Shown in pieces: positions 43,755-52,031 of a DNA stretch of 64,000 nucleotides. The position numbers and the translations under genes were made by a program. The stretch lies in the NCBI GenBank assembly GCA_964425215.1, contig CAYRLW010000012.1, forward strand, positions 1 through 64,000, in the 5' to 3' direction. How positions within the stretch are numbered: position 1 is the first letter of the stretch; every line of letters begins with the position of its first letter. This stretch comes from CAYRLW01 sp964425215 (GTDB lineage Bacteria; Spirochaetota; Spirochaetia; Treponematales; Breznakiellaceae). A model generated the notes under the pieces. The model saw only the letters and a program-made list of their open reading frames with translations, did no database searches and was not told the origin of the DNA.

Positions 43755-44255
43755 ATGGACAATTCGGGGCTATTGGACGCGTTAAAAAAGGGCTTAAAGG
43801 GCGAATTAGACAGTGTTACCGTCTATACCGAAGCGGCGACCCGAGCGACGGGAGAGGTGTCTGCCTTTTTTAAGGAACGGGCGGAAGAGGAGAAGCGGCA
43901 CTATAATTGGCTTTTGACCTATTATAAGGATACCCTCCAGGGGAAGCTACCTAATTACAACATAACCTCGGAGGTGTACGCCATGGACCAAAAAAGTGAC
44001 ATAATGACACCCCAATTTTTAAAACGTCTGGGGGAAAATCAGCATTTAGTTACGGCTATCTCCACGGCCACCCTGTTGGAGTTCACGGCCATGGGATTTT
44101 ACCGTTCCGCCGCCGATGGGGCGCCGAATGAAAAATTGCGGGAATTTTTCCTTATGTTAAGCCGGTGGGAAGAGGGACATTACAACGAGTTTTTACGGCT
44201 CCAGGATGAAACGACCCAGTACTGGTTCGATGTTCAGCGCTTTGAGCCCTTTTAA
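43755..44255 (+). CDS. Ferritin-like (rubrerythrin-type) diiron protein
   Basis: This encodes 166 residues from ATG 43755 (AAGGAGG ribosome site; an upstream start at 43722 lies in the hairpin). Carboxylate ligand motifs occur along a four-helix bundle: E in ELDSVTVYTEAA, then ERAEEEKRHYNWL with E..H, a later LLEFTAMGFYR, and SRWEEGHYNEFL with E..H. This is the ferritin-like/rubrerythrin erythrin domain without the rubredoxin tail. Such proteins reduce peroxide or handle iron. Neighbourhood with a ferric-reductase-like and a DOMON protein suggests an iron/redox group. Confidence 0.88.
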   Translation: MDNSGLLDALKKGLKGELDSVTVYTEAATRATGEVSAFFKERAEEEKRHYNWLLTYYKDTLQGKLPNYNITSEVYAMDQKSDIMTPQFLKRLGENQHLVTAISTATLLEFTAMGFYRSAADGAPNEKLREFFLMLSRWEEGHYNEFLRLQDETTQYWFDVQRFEPF

Positions 44256-44269
44256 ACGGGTACTTGATT

Positions 44270-44420
44270 GAGGCTTTTTCAAAACCCAGGGAGTTTTGAA
44301 AGAGCTATCTTTGATGTACATGCAGTATTTTTACTATTCTTTATAATATAAAAATTTATATCGAAACTGTAAAAATACTGCAAGGGCCTCTTTCACAAGT
44401 AACAGACTTTTGAAAGAGGA
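44270..44420. repeat. Complete composite three-hairpin element, orientation A-B-C
   Basis: Hairpin A is at 44270-44305 (arms ctttttcaaaac / gttttgaaagag). Hairpin B is at 44322-44381 (13-bp perfect arms GCAGTATTTTTAC and GTAAAAATACTGC around a 34-nt AT-rich loop with tataatata). Hairpin C is at about 44386-44420 (cctctttca.aagt / acttttgaaagagg, loop AACAG). It sits between the convergent ferritin-like and TetR genes. Confidence 0.9.
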
Positions 44421-44452
44421 TCGATTCACCTATTTTAGACGATCCAACAGTA

Positions 44453-45046
44453 TTAGACGCTTAATTGATCCACCGCCAGGGCGGTGGATTTTTTTAGTTC
44501 TTCCACCGAATCTCGACGGAGAACCACCAAACGAAAAATAGCCGCTTCGATAAGACCGTATAGAAGATCGTCCACGGTACGGATGTTGAGGTTTTTAAAA
44601 TCCCCCGAACGAATCCCGTCGATTACGATGGTCGCCATAAGATGCCGAAGCCTGATTGTCCTTTTGCGGACCCGGTAGTCCGGATCCGTCCCGCTTTTGG
44701 AAAGGTGAAGAAGGTAGTTAAGAACCACCGAAAGGAGCTTTCTGTTATCCTGGAGCGTATCGATAATCATATTGAGTATGTGCTTTAGTTTGTATTTGGA
44801 CCCCAGGCTCCTATCCTGCTGTACCGCCTTCAGTTCCTCTTCCACCTGGGCCATCAACTGTTTAATACTCCAATTAAATATTTCCCGTTTGTTTTTAAAA
44901 TAAATGTACAGGGTGGTTCGAGTGATACCGCATCGATCGGCGATTTTTTGGAAAGTCGCGTCCTCAAAGCCCTCTTCTATAAACACATCCAGGGCTTTTT
45001 CTAGGATTTCCTTTCGGCGTTTATCGTGTTCCACGACGATGGACAT
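44453..45046 (-). CDS. TetR-family transcriptional regulator
   Basis: This 197-residue protein has an N-terminal helix-turn-helix typical of TetR repressors (RKEILEKALDVFIEEGFEDA, then KIADRCGITRTTLYIYFKNK) at residues 10-55. The C-terminal ligand domain is generic helical. Its start lies 26 bp inside the upstream methyltransferase gene, so it is cotranscribed with it. The regulated gene is not evident; the rRNA methyltransferase is probably a housekeeping companion. Confidence 0.92.
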   Translation of the reverse strand: MSIVVEHDKRRKEILEKALDVFIEEGFEDATFQKIADRCGITRTTLYIYFKNKREIFNWSIKQLMAQVEEELKAVQQDRSLGSKYKLKHILNMIIDTLQDNRKLLSVVLNYLLHLSKSGTDPDYRVRKRTIRLRHLMATIVIDGIRSGDFKNLNIRTVDDLLYGLIEAAIFRLVVLRRDSVEELKKSTALAVDQLSV

Positions 45047-46253
45047 CGGCTTTACTCCCTAATCGTTCATAGGTATATAAATAGGAGCGAATAGCCCCAT
45101 TGGTAATTTCCCGCATGGAGTCGGCGGCGTACCCAAAATGGGATTCAAAACCCGGGTGATCGGTGATTACTACTAGTTTCCAACCGGAAAAGTGTTCTGC
45201 CAGGCGCCCCATGGCCTGGTAGGTCTTTTCGGCATCCTCCAGGCTTCCCAAGCGCTGACCGTAGGGCGGGTTCGTGATGATAAAGCCCTCCGCTTCGCTG
45301 GGCCGCGCTTCCTCCATCCTTTGAACCCTAAAGCGGGGGAGGGGGACCGAAACACCCCTGGTACCGGTGTATTCTTCCGGCCGATCGGAGCGAATACCCC
45401 GTATAGGCGGTGTCCCGGTGGCGATTTCGTAAGCCCGGCGGGCGTTAGATTGGGCGATGGAGACCGCCCGTCCGTCCGTATCGCTTCCGTAAATTCGAAT
45501 GGTCCGATTAAAGTCTACCTGGGCCTGCAGTTTCTGTCGAACCTCTTGTTCTATACGTGAATCCGCGATGGCTAACCGGGAAAGGGCAAAACTCCGGCCC
45601 AGGCCGGGAGCGGCGTCCCACGCGTACAGAGCCGCTTCAAGGGCTATGGTACCGGAACCGCAAAAGGGATCGTAAAGGGGGAACTTCCGTTTCCATCCCG
45701 AAAGGAGGATGATGGACGCGGCGGTGGTTTCCCGAAGGGGCGCTGCTCCCCCCTCGGTACGGTATCCCCGTTTAAAGAGGGGGTCACCGGAAAGATCCAG
45801 GAGAACCTCAACCTGGTCTTTTTCTACATACAGCCGCACCTCGGCGCTTTGTTCGTCCTCGTTCAGCCGGTCCACCTGCCATGCGGTACAAAGCCTCCGC
45901 GCCAGGGCTTTATGGGCCACCGATTGGATGCTCGTAACGGCGGAAAGCCGGGAACGGGAGGATCGTACCTTTTCCACCACCACCGACGAACCTCGATGGA
46001 GATAGGATTCCCAAGGGACGGATGTAACCCCTTCAAAAAGCTGGTCAAAGTCCCCGGCGGGAAAGCGGGCCACCTCTAAAAGCAAGCGATCGGCGGTTCG
46101 CAAACCCATCAAGGCGTGGTATAATCCAGTCAAATCGGCTGAAAAACGAACCTTTCCGTGGATAGATTCGTGGACCGTGAGGTTGAGTTTTTTCAGTTCG
46201 TTAGAAAGAGCCCGTTCCGCGCCCAGGGCACACAGGGCGACCGCGTTCATCAT
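45021..46253 (-). CDS. THUMP-domain rRNA methyltransferase (RlmL/YpsC type)
   Basis: This 410-residue protein matches the class that methylates N2 of a guanine in 23S rRNA (G2445 in E. coli). The order is N-terminal THUMP-like RNA-binding region (about 45-155), then a Rossmann methyltransferase domain. Motif I is YDPFCGSGTIALEAA, and the catalytic motif IV is NPPYGQRLG (about residue 325). It is the shorter single-domain form, lacking the second methyltransferase of E. coli RlmL. The last 26 bp overlap the TetR start. Confidence 0.9.
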   Translation of the reverse strand: MMNAVALCALGAERALSNELKKLNLTVHESIHGKVRFSADLTGLYHALMGLRTADRLLLEVARFPAGDFDQLFEGVTSVPWESYLHRGSSVVVEKVRSSRSRLSAVTSIQSVAHKALARRLCTAWQVDRLNEDEQSAEVRLYVEKDQVEVLLDLSGDPLFKRGYRTEGGAAPLRETTAASIILLSGWKRKFPLYDPFCGSGTIALEAALYAWDAAPGLGRSFALSRLAIADSRIEQEVRQKLQAQVDFNRTIRIYGSDTDGRAVSIAQSNARRAYEIATGTPPIRGIRSDRPEEYTGTRGVSVPLPRFRVQRMEEARPSEAEGFIITNPPYGQRLGSLEDAEKTYQAMGRLAEHFSGWKLVVITDHPGFESHFGYAADSMREITNGAIRSYLYTYERLGSKADVHRRGTR

Positions 46254-46302
46254 ATCGAGTAGCCTAACAGGATATCAGATATTGTTCAATTGTCATAGAT
46301 AG

Positions 46303-47610
46303 CTATGTATCAATAGAAATACCCCGTTCTTCGAGCTCCATCAACATATCCAATACTATTGTAGACCAACCATAATTTTGAGGACACGGTTGCCCATGTT
46401 TTTTACCCCGCATTCCTGTTAAAGGGTTGAAAAATTCGCAAAAACCTTGGTTTTTAACTAGGGAAAGACTTTCCTCCGTAATATGTTGGGCTTCTTTTTC
46501 TTCACCGTATTTTAGAAGTCCCTGGAAAACCAACCAATTTAAGGATAACCAAACATTTCCTCGCCAGTATTCGTCTCCATTAAAGGTTGGATCCATAGGA
46601 TTGGTGGAGGCAATTCGATACTTTGTACGATAAGGCTGTTCGATTTTTACTAATTGATTTATAAGAATCTTCGCCTCATTTTTATCAATGCATTGACCAA
46701 AGAGTAGGATAAATTTTCCTCCATGATCGATCGGGCTTTTTATTTCTTCCCGACCTATTAGATCGTGGAAATATATTGATCCTTCTTTCATTGTTACCAT
46801 TTTTTGCCGAATTGCTTCTCGTATTAAAGCTCCTTGGTGTCGGATCTCCTTTGCTTCGTCTTTATAACCCAGTTCCTCCGCTAGTTCTGCCAAGGCTGAA
46901 AGATCCGCTACCCGTATAGCATTAAAATCAGAAGCCTCAACGTAAAAAGCCCCTGGAGTCTTAGAAAGAATCTCCGCATCGCAATCGTGCTCTCGGATCA
47001 AGGATACTAAATTTTTCCTTTTTTCCTCCAAAGTCCGTAGATCATTCTCATCACGGCCAGGGCAACCCATTACAGAATCCCAGCGTTGAGATGCGTCCCA
47101 ACCGCTTTCCCATGGGTGAATGAGGGCGACTAAATGATCTTTGTCGTCGTCCCGCCGACGGTCGAACCAATCATGATATAAACGGAGTTTTGGATATACC
47201 CAGGACAAACGTGATCGATCGGGGGCTTTTCTATACACGGAAAGGAAAGCGGTTGAAATGAGGGGCGGTTGAGTAAGGATGCTGGCATTTTTCTGGTGAA
47301 ATAATTCTTGTGAAACCCTATCCCGATTCTCGGCTAAATGGGACATATGGGGTATCATCCCTTTATCGTTTCCAACTGAAATCTGATGAGTCAAGAGATT
47401 TAAAAGTTCTTCCCACGCCATTTCTGGGTCAAACCATCGGTACGTCATCGCGTGGAAACAGGAATCCCAAAGCCATTGCGGTAGATACGCGCCCCCTTCA
47501 TTGGACGGGCACGTGTACCGGTACTTAAGGTTAGAAAGCACCGTGGTTTCGGGGAGATTTTTCCGTAGTGCCTGTGCGCACCTATCTTTCCATTCTGGGG
47601 AGGATGCCAT
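46303..47610 (-). CDS. GH63/MGH1-like glycoside hydrolase
   Basis: This 435-residue protein has an (alpha/alpha)6-barrel pattern. Motifs of the GH63/trehalase-like clan are seen: GAYLPQWLWDSCFHAM, ALIHPWESGWDAS and YWRGNVWLSLNWLV, with the acidic residue in WESG-D a likely catalytic acid. Related enzymes act on glucosylglycerate, mannosylglycerate or small alpha-glucosides. There is no signal peptide, so it works in the cytoplasm on an imported sugar. It follows the ATPase gene by 4 bp and is the last gene of the uptake operon. Confidence 0.82.
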   Translation of the reverse strand: MASSPEWKDRCAQALRKNLPETTVLSNLKYRYTCPSNEGGAYLPQWLWDSCFHAMTYRWFDPEMAWEELLNLLTHQISVGNDKGMIPHMSHLAENRDRVSQELFHQKNASILTQPPLISTAFLSVYRKAPDRSRLSWVYPKLRLYHDWFDRRRDDDKDHLVALIHPWESGWDASQRWDSVMGCPGRDENDLRTLEEKRKNLVSLIREHDCDAEILSKTPGAFYVEASDFNAIRVADLSALAELAEELGYKDEAKEIRHQGALIREAIRQKMVTMKEGSIYFHDLIGREEIKSPIDHGGKFILLFGQCIDKNEAKILINQLVKIEQPYRTKYRIASTNPMDPTFNGDEYWRGNVWLSLNWLVFQGLLKYGEEKEAQHITEESLSLVKNQGFCEFFNPLTGMRGKKHGQPCPQNYGWSTIVLDMLMELEERGISIDT

Positions 47611-47614
47611 TTCG

Positions 47615-48718
47615 TTAAAGGTTCACTCGACGTTTATTTTCTGAATCGTATAGCATTATTTTTTCAGGATCAACCTCCAATGCTACGGTTTCTCCGGGTT
47701 TGATATCCACATCCCCTTCGAGCATAATTTTCCATTCATTGCCCAAGACGGTAGTGACCAAAATGGTATAGGCCCCCTGGGGTTCCACGATATCGATCAG
47801 AACTTTATTTGTCTCTCCGTTCCGGTGTACGCGTATGCTTTCTGGCCTAATAGCAAGGTATACTTCTTTATCAACATACGGTTTTAATTGAAGAAGGCTC
47901 GTATTAGAACCTAATTTAAAAAACAACGGTCCCTCTTTAGTAGTAGTCTTCGCTACTATATATTCCCCTTGGTTTTCTAAGATAACTCTTTGAATATTAG
48001 CCGGTGGAGTACCCATAAATTGGGCTGTGAAGAGACTGTCGCAATGGTAATATATTTCCCGGGTCGTTCCAATTTGTTCAACCCGACCTTCGTTCATGAC
48101 TACGATACGATCCGCCAGGGCCATGGCTTCTGATTGATCGTGGGTAACAAAAATCGTTGTGGCTCCAGACTTTCGATGAATTTCTTTTAAAAACGTCCGT
48201 ACCGAAACCCTTAGTTTCGCGTCTAAGTTTGATAAGGGCTCATCCATTAAAAACAGCTTCGATTCAACCGCCAAAGCCCGTGCGACGGCTACCCGTTGTC
48301 GTTGCCCCCCGGAAAGCTGAGCCGGATAACGGTCTAAATATTCGGCGATATTACAAACCTCAGCCACTTTTTCAACCTTCATCGTTATTTCAGTTTTTTT
48401 AAATTTGCGAAGTTTTAGCGGATACGCTATGTTTTCGGCTACTGTCATGTGGGGCCAAACTGCGTATGATTGAAAAATCATAGAAATGTCCCGGCTCCGA
48501 GGCGGTAAGGTGGTGATATCGCGGCCATCCAATATGATAGAACCATCGCTAACCTGTTCTAGTCCCGCGAGCATTCGTAAGGTTGTAGTTTTTCCGCAAC
48601 CCGACGGTCCGAGGAAAACGATAAACTCGCCTTTTTCAATGTCCAGGTTCATATCCTGTACGGCTTTTACACCGTTCGGATACACCTTTTTTAATTTGTT
48701 GAGTCGAAGGTACGACAC
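47615..48718 (-). CDS. Carbohydrate ABC transporter ATPase (MalK/UgpC type)
   Basis: This encodes 367 residues. I place the start at GTG 48718 (VSYLRLNKL) because GGGAGGA lies just upstream; a longer frame to 48745 overlaps the permease gene. Motifs are Walker A GPSGCGKTT, signature LSGGQRQR, Walker B LFLMDEPLSNLDA and the H-loop VTHDQ. After residue 235 the TOBE regulatory part found in MalK/UgpC proteins follows. It energises the two permeases encoded upstream. Such ATPases can be shared by several sugar transporters. Confidence 0.93.
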   Translation of the reverse strand: MSYLRLNKLKKVYPNGVKAVQDMNLDIEKGEFIVFLGPSGCGKTTTLRMLAGLEQVSDGSIILDGRDITTLPPRSRDISMIFQSYAVWPHMTVAENIAYPLKLRKFKKTEITMKVEKVAEVCNIAEYLDRYPAQLSGGQRQRVAVARALAVESKLFLMDEPLSNLDAKLRVSVRTFLKEIHRKSGATTIFVTHDQSEAMALADRIVVMNEGRVEQIGTTREIYYHCDSLFTAQFMGTPPANIQRVILENQGEYIVAKTTTKEGPLFFKLGSNTSLLQLKPYVDKEVYLAIRPESIRVHRNGETNKVLIDIVEPQGAYTILVTTVLGNEWKIMLEGDVDIKPGETVALEVDPEKIMLYDSENKRRVNL

Positions 48719-48731
48719 TGGTATCCTCCCT

Positions 48732-49781
48732 TTATATGGTAACACTTCCCCAAAGTTGATTTATGTAGTTCTTTATAATAAAAGTAAATACTAGTGAAGG
48801 AATAAGAAGCACCACCGCTCCTGCGGCGGGAAGGTTTGGTATGGTCGAGGATCCTACGGTTCTGTAGACTAAAAGGGCCAGGGTTGGGTTGTTGTTTGTC
48901 ATAATCAGAGCGGTGATAGAATCGTTCCACGCGGCTAAAAATGAGTACAGGGATGAGGCGATAATCGCCGGAAAGGCCAAAGGGAATGTGATAGTTAGAA
49001 GAGTTTTAAGACGGGTAGCGCCGAAAACCATAGCTGCTTCTTCTAATTCTACACTGATTCCCTTAAATATCGAACTGGTAATCCAAGCGGTTAACGCAAT
49101 ATTAGGTACCGCGTATACTATGGCTAACGATAAAGGGGTATCGTAAAGATTCATTTTCATGATATACACCACAAGGGGGAGCGAAAGAGCTACCGCTGGA
49201 AACATTCGGACCACCAATAGGGTCGTGCTAAAACTATTTCGGCCCTTGAATTTATAACGGGCGATGATGTAGCCTGTTATCCCTCCTAATAATAGGGATA
49301 TTAAAATGGTCCATCCCGCCGCTTGAAGAGAATTGAGCAATGCCCGCATGGTTCCTTCCGCAAGAATGAAAAACACAATGTAATTCCTAAAAAAATCTTT
49401 ACGTAGCTGTATCGGTAGGGAACCTGATTTTTGTTTTGATTGGGAAAATAATTTTTGAACATCCCCAGCGGATATCAACACGTTCAGTTGGCTTTTACAA
49501 TATAGGGAAAAATCCGTAGGATCCGCAGTGGTCTTTACCGCCTCAAAATCTTTACCCTTCCGTAAAAGGAGAGTATAATCTTCTTTTTCGCCGTTATAGC
49601 GAAGTTCGGCGGTATAAGAAAACGAGGGAAATAGTTTGGCGGGGAATTGATACGCTTCGTAGTTTGACGCAAATGAAATAGTTAGAAAATAGAGAATTGG
49701 TAAGAGAACCATTCCGGCGACGGTGATAAGAATAAGCCAAAAAACAACGTTAGCAAAGGGACGGCCATGAGGTTTTCTCAT
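48732..49781 (-). CDS. Carbohydrate ABC transporter permease (MalG type)
   Basis: This 349-residue protein has a first transmembrane helix (residues about 12-38), five more after residue 150, and the cytoplasmic EAA loop ELEEAAMVFGATRLKTLLTITFP. Between TM1 and TM2 is an extracytoplasmic stretch of about 100 residues (YTAELRYNGEKEDYTLLLRK..., DVQKLFSQSKQ), long for a MalG-like permease of about 280 residues. It resembles the loop found in the ABC permeases of some alpha-glucoside or sucrose systems. The start overlaps the upstream permease gene (ATGA). Confidence 0.92.
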   Translation of the reverse strand: MRKPHGRPFANVVFWLILITVAGMVLLPILYFLTISFASNYEAYQFPAKLFPSFSYTAELRYNGEKEDYTLLLRKGKDFEAVKTTADPTDFSLYCKSQLNVLISAGDVQKLFSQSKQKSGSLPIQLRKDFFRNYIVFFILAEGTMRALLNSLQAAGWTILISLLLGGITGYIIARYKFKGRNSFSTTLLVVRMFPAVALSLPLVVYIMKMNLYDTPLSLAIVYAVPNIALTAWITSSIFKGISVELEEAAMVFGATRLKTLLTITFPLAFPAIIASSLYSFLAAWNDSITALIMTNNNPTLALLVYRTVGSSTIPNLPAAGAVVLLIPSLVFTFIIKNYINQLWGSVTI

Positions 49782-50668
49782 TTCTTTTGTCCTTCTTCCC
49801 TGGTATTTTCAGAAAATCGAAGGTAAAGGGAGACGGAGATCAATACGATAACGGCCACGATTACCGAGAGAGTAAACGCGTCCTTTCGGGCGTACTGGGC
49901 GAAGGTGATTACGTCTACATTATACGCGATTCGTTCTACTAAAAAGGGTACCACGTTGTATCCAAATATCATCACCGCGATGAGCCATACTTGGACCGCC
50001 GCGATGACTCGAAGTATCATAGCTGTCACGATGGTGGGCTTTAGTATGGGAAAGACGATATCCCGTAATGTTTGAATTTTATTCGCCCCAAAGACCCATC
50101 CGGCTTCTTCAAATTCTTTGTTGAAATTTTGCAATCCCGCTAAAAGTATAATCATTACCGTTGGAAGGACCGTCCAGGTATCCACGATGATTAACAAAAA
50201 AACAGCGTTTAAATGACGAACGGACATCCAATCGATGGGATTTGAAGGATTCATTAAACCGACGCTACAGAGAAAGGAATTAATCCATCCAAAACGATAT
50301 AGGCCGGTCTTCCAAAGAATCCCCACTGCGGCGGGGGGGAATGCCATAGGTATAAGGGTAATAAAAAGAACCAGATTCGCAAAACGAAACTTTTTATTTA
50401 ACCATAGGGCTAAAGAAAAGGCTAAGACAAACTGAAGAATAGCCGACCCAACGGTAAAAACAATTGTATTGATAAAGGCGGTTTGAATTTCCTTTTGTGC
50501 GAAAAGACGAAGGAAGTTTTCAAAGGAAAAGATCCCCGTTTTGTCGGTAAAAGATTGGATAATCACATTGATCGTCGGTCTAATCCAAAACGCCGCATAG
50601 TAAAGAATTATCGGAGCTAAAAACCAAGCTGGATTTCGTGTTACCGTGCCACGTCGTGAATGACCCAT
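49778..50668 (-). CDS. Carbohydrate ABC transporter permease (MalF type)
   Basis: This 296-residue protein has six hydrophobic segments and the EAA loop EFEEAGWVFGANKIQTLRDIVFP. It is the first permease of the pair. It starts about 90 bp after the binding-protein gene, the two being separated by a hairpin that likely lowers permease expression relative to the binding protein, as is common in such operons. Confidence 0.93.
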   Translation of the reverse strand: MGHSRRGTVTRNPAWFLAPIILYYAAFWIRPTINVIIQSFTDKTGIFSFENFLRLFAQKEIQTAFINTIVFTVGSAILQFVLAFSLALWLNKKFRFANLVLFITLIPMAFPPAAVGILWKTGLYRFGWINSFLCSVGLMNPSNPIDWMSVRHLNAVFLLIIVDTWTVLPTVMIILLAGLQNFNKEFEEAGWVFGANKIQTLRDIVFPILKPTIVTAMILRVIAAVQVWLIAVMIFGYNVVPFLVERIAYNVDVITFAQYARKDAFTLSVIVAVIVLISVSLYLRFSENTREEGQKK

Positions 50669-50696
50669 AATAAACCTCGTATCTTTGTTTAATTAT

Positions 50697-50734
50697 AAAA
50701 GGATGGTCACCGTATTGAACGTGGCCATCCTTTT
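50697..50734 (-). terminator. Attenuating hairpin between binding protein and permease genes
   Basis: The stem AAAAGGATGG pairs with CCATCCTTTT, with a near-complementary inner segment (tcac/gtgg). It is followed on the minus strand by further sequence into the permease gene rather than a full stop of the operon. A partial terminator or mRNA-stabilising element is likely. Confidence 0.65.
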
Positions 50735-50755
50735 AACCTTTTTATAACCCCTTTT

Positions 50756-52015
50756 TTACTTAACCTTTAAATTTGTTAGTTCATTCTGTTTTTCATCCAG
50801 ATATGGTTTATCGATATTTTTCCCCGCAAGGATATCCGAGATAACTTGTTCGTAGAGTTTTTTCACCTGCCCCCAATCTTGATACTCCGAAACTCGAACT
50901 CGATCGATCAACGTGGGCCCGGTCAAGGTCGCGAGACCCATCTTCATGATTGAATCGGAAGGATCGTCCTTTAGTTTTGCCGTAATTTCCGCTTTCGATG
51001 GAATCCATGGCCCGGTATTACGCATAACCGCGTACAAGATGTCGTCTCGAAGGAAAAAGTCTATAAACTTTTGTGCCGCCGCCTTGTGCGCTGAGCCGGC
51101 GACGATCCCGATACCATGTCCGCCTATAATAGTCCCCCGTTTACCCGAAATACCAATTGGTACGGGAGCAACGACAAATTTATCAGGAGCCTGACTAAAG
51201 GATGCGTTAGCGTAGGCTTGGTGAAAGACCGTAATCCAAGCTTCTTCGGTAACCAAAGAAGCGGTGGGAAAATCAATAGTCGGCGAGGATGGCAATATGC
51301 CGTCTTTCATAGACTGAACAAGTTTGAAAGCTTCTTGAGACGCGGAGGTATTGAACGCGGGAACGTACTTATCCCCGTAGGCTAACTGAATCGCATTAAA
51401 TTCATACGTAGCGAATTTTCCCGCCAAGGCAGGGAAAACATACTTGGGGGAACCGGTTTCTTTTTTTATCAAATTTACCCAATCAGCCAGTTGGGCCCAG
51501 GTAAGGTTATTGATATCGTAGCCCAGTTGTTTAAGATAGGGAAGAGCTTTACGGTTGGCTATTGTCAGATACACATCCGCCTGCAGGGGAATGAAGTACC
51601 GCTTACCACCCTGGACAAAGTTGTCATCAAACTGGGTAATATACGTCCCCGATGGCACCGATTCTATCGGTTGAACAGCCTGGTACTGTTGAACGATAGG
51701 AACCGCCGTAGAATCGTGGGCAATCAGTAGGTCGGTGGTCCACTTACCCGTTTCCTTCTGGGCTTGCAGCACCTTATATAATTCGCTGGCGTTAGCTACG
51801 ACTTGCAGTTCCACTTCAATTCCCGTTTCCGCTGTAAATTTAGGTAGAATTTGCTCTTTGATGTACTGCTGTTGAGCGGGATCGTAAAACATTTGTGATA
51901 CAATCCGAATTTTTTCCGGTTTTTGTTCCGATTGCCCCGTAGCAAACAGCTGACCCGATGGGATAGTCAAGCCTATGATGGCCGTTGCCAGAGCCATGAT
52001 TCGTAACGTTTTCAT
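50756..52015 (-). CDS. Carbohydrate ABC transporter substrate-binding protein
   Basis: This 419-residue protein has a classic signal peptide (MKTLRIMALATAIIGLTIPSG..., cleaved near FATG) and no lipobox Cys, so it is a soluble periplasmic protein. The family-1 extracellular solute-binding pattern is visible (IRIVSQMFYDPAQQQYIKEQILPKF, then TDLLIAHDSTAVPIVQQ). AGGAGG lies 7 bp before ATG. It delivers substrate to the MalF/MalG-type permeases. The operon's GH63-like hydrolase and dehydrogenase suggest a glucoside or sugar-acid derivative, but the sugar is unknown. Confidence 0.92.
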   Translation of the reverse strand: MKTLRIMALATAIIGLTIPSGQLFATGQSEQKPEKIRIVSQMFYDPAQQQYIKEQILPKFTAETGIEVELQVVANASELYKVLQAQKETGKWTTDLLIAHDSTAVPIVQQYQAVQPIESVPSGTYITQFDDNFVQGGKRYFIPLQADVYLTIANRKALPYLKQLGYDINNLTWAQLADWVNLIKKETGSPKYVFPALAGKFATYEFNAIQLAYGDKYVPAFNTSASQEAFKLVQSMKDGILPSSPTIDFPTASLVTEEAWITVFHQAYANASFSQAPDKFVVAPVPIGISGKRGTIIGGHGIGIVAGSAHKAAAQKFIDFFLRDDILYAVMRNTGPWIPSKAEITAKLKDDPSDSIMKMGLATLTGPTLIDRVRVSEYQDWGQVKKLYEQVISDILAGKNIDKPYLDEKQNELTNLKVK

Positions 52016-52031
52016 CCGTACCTCCTAATGT

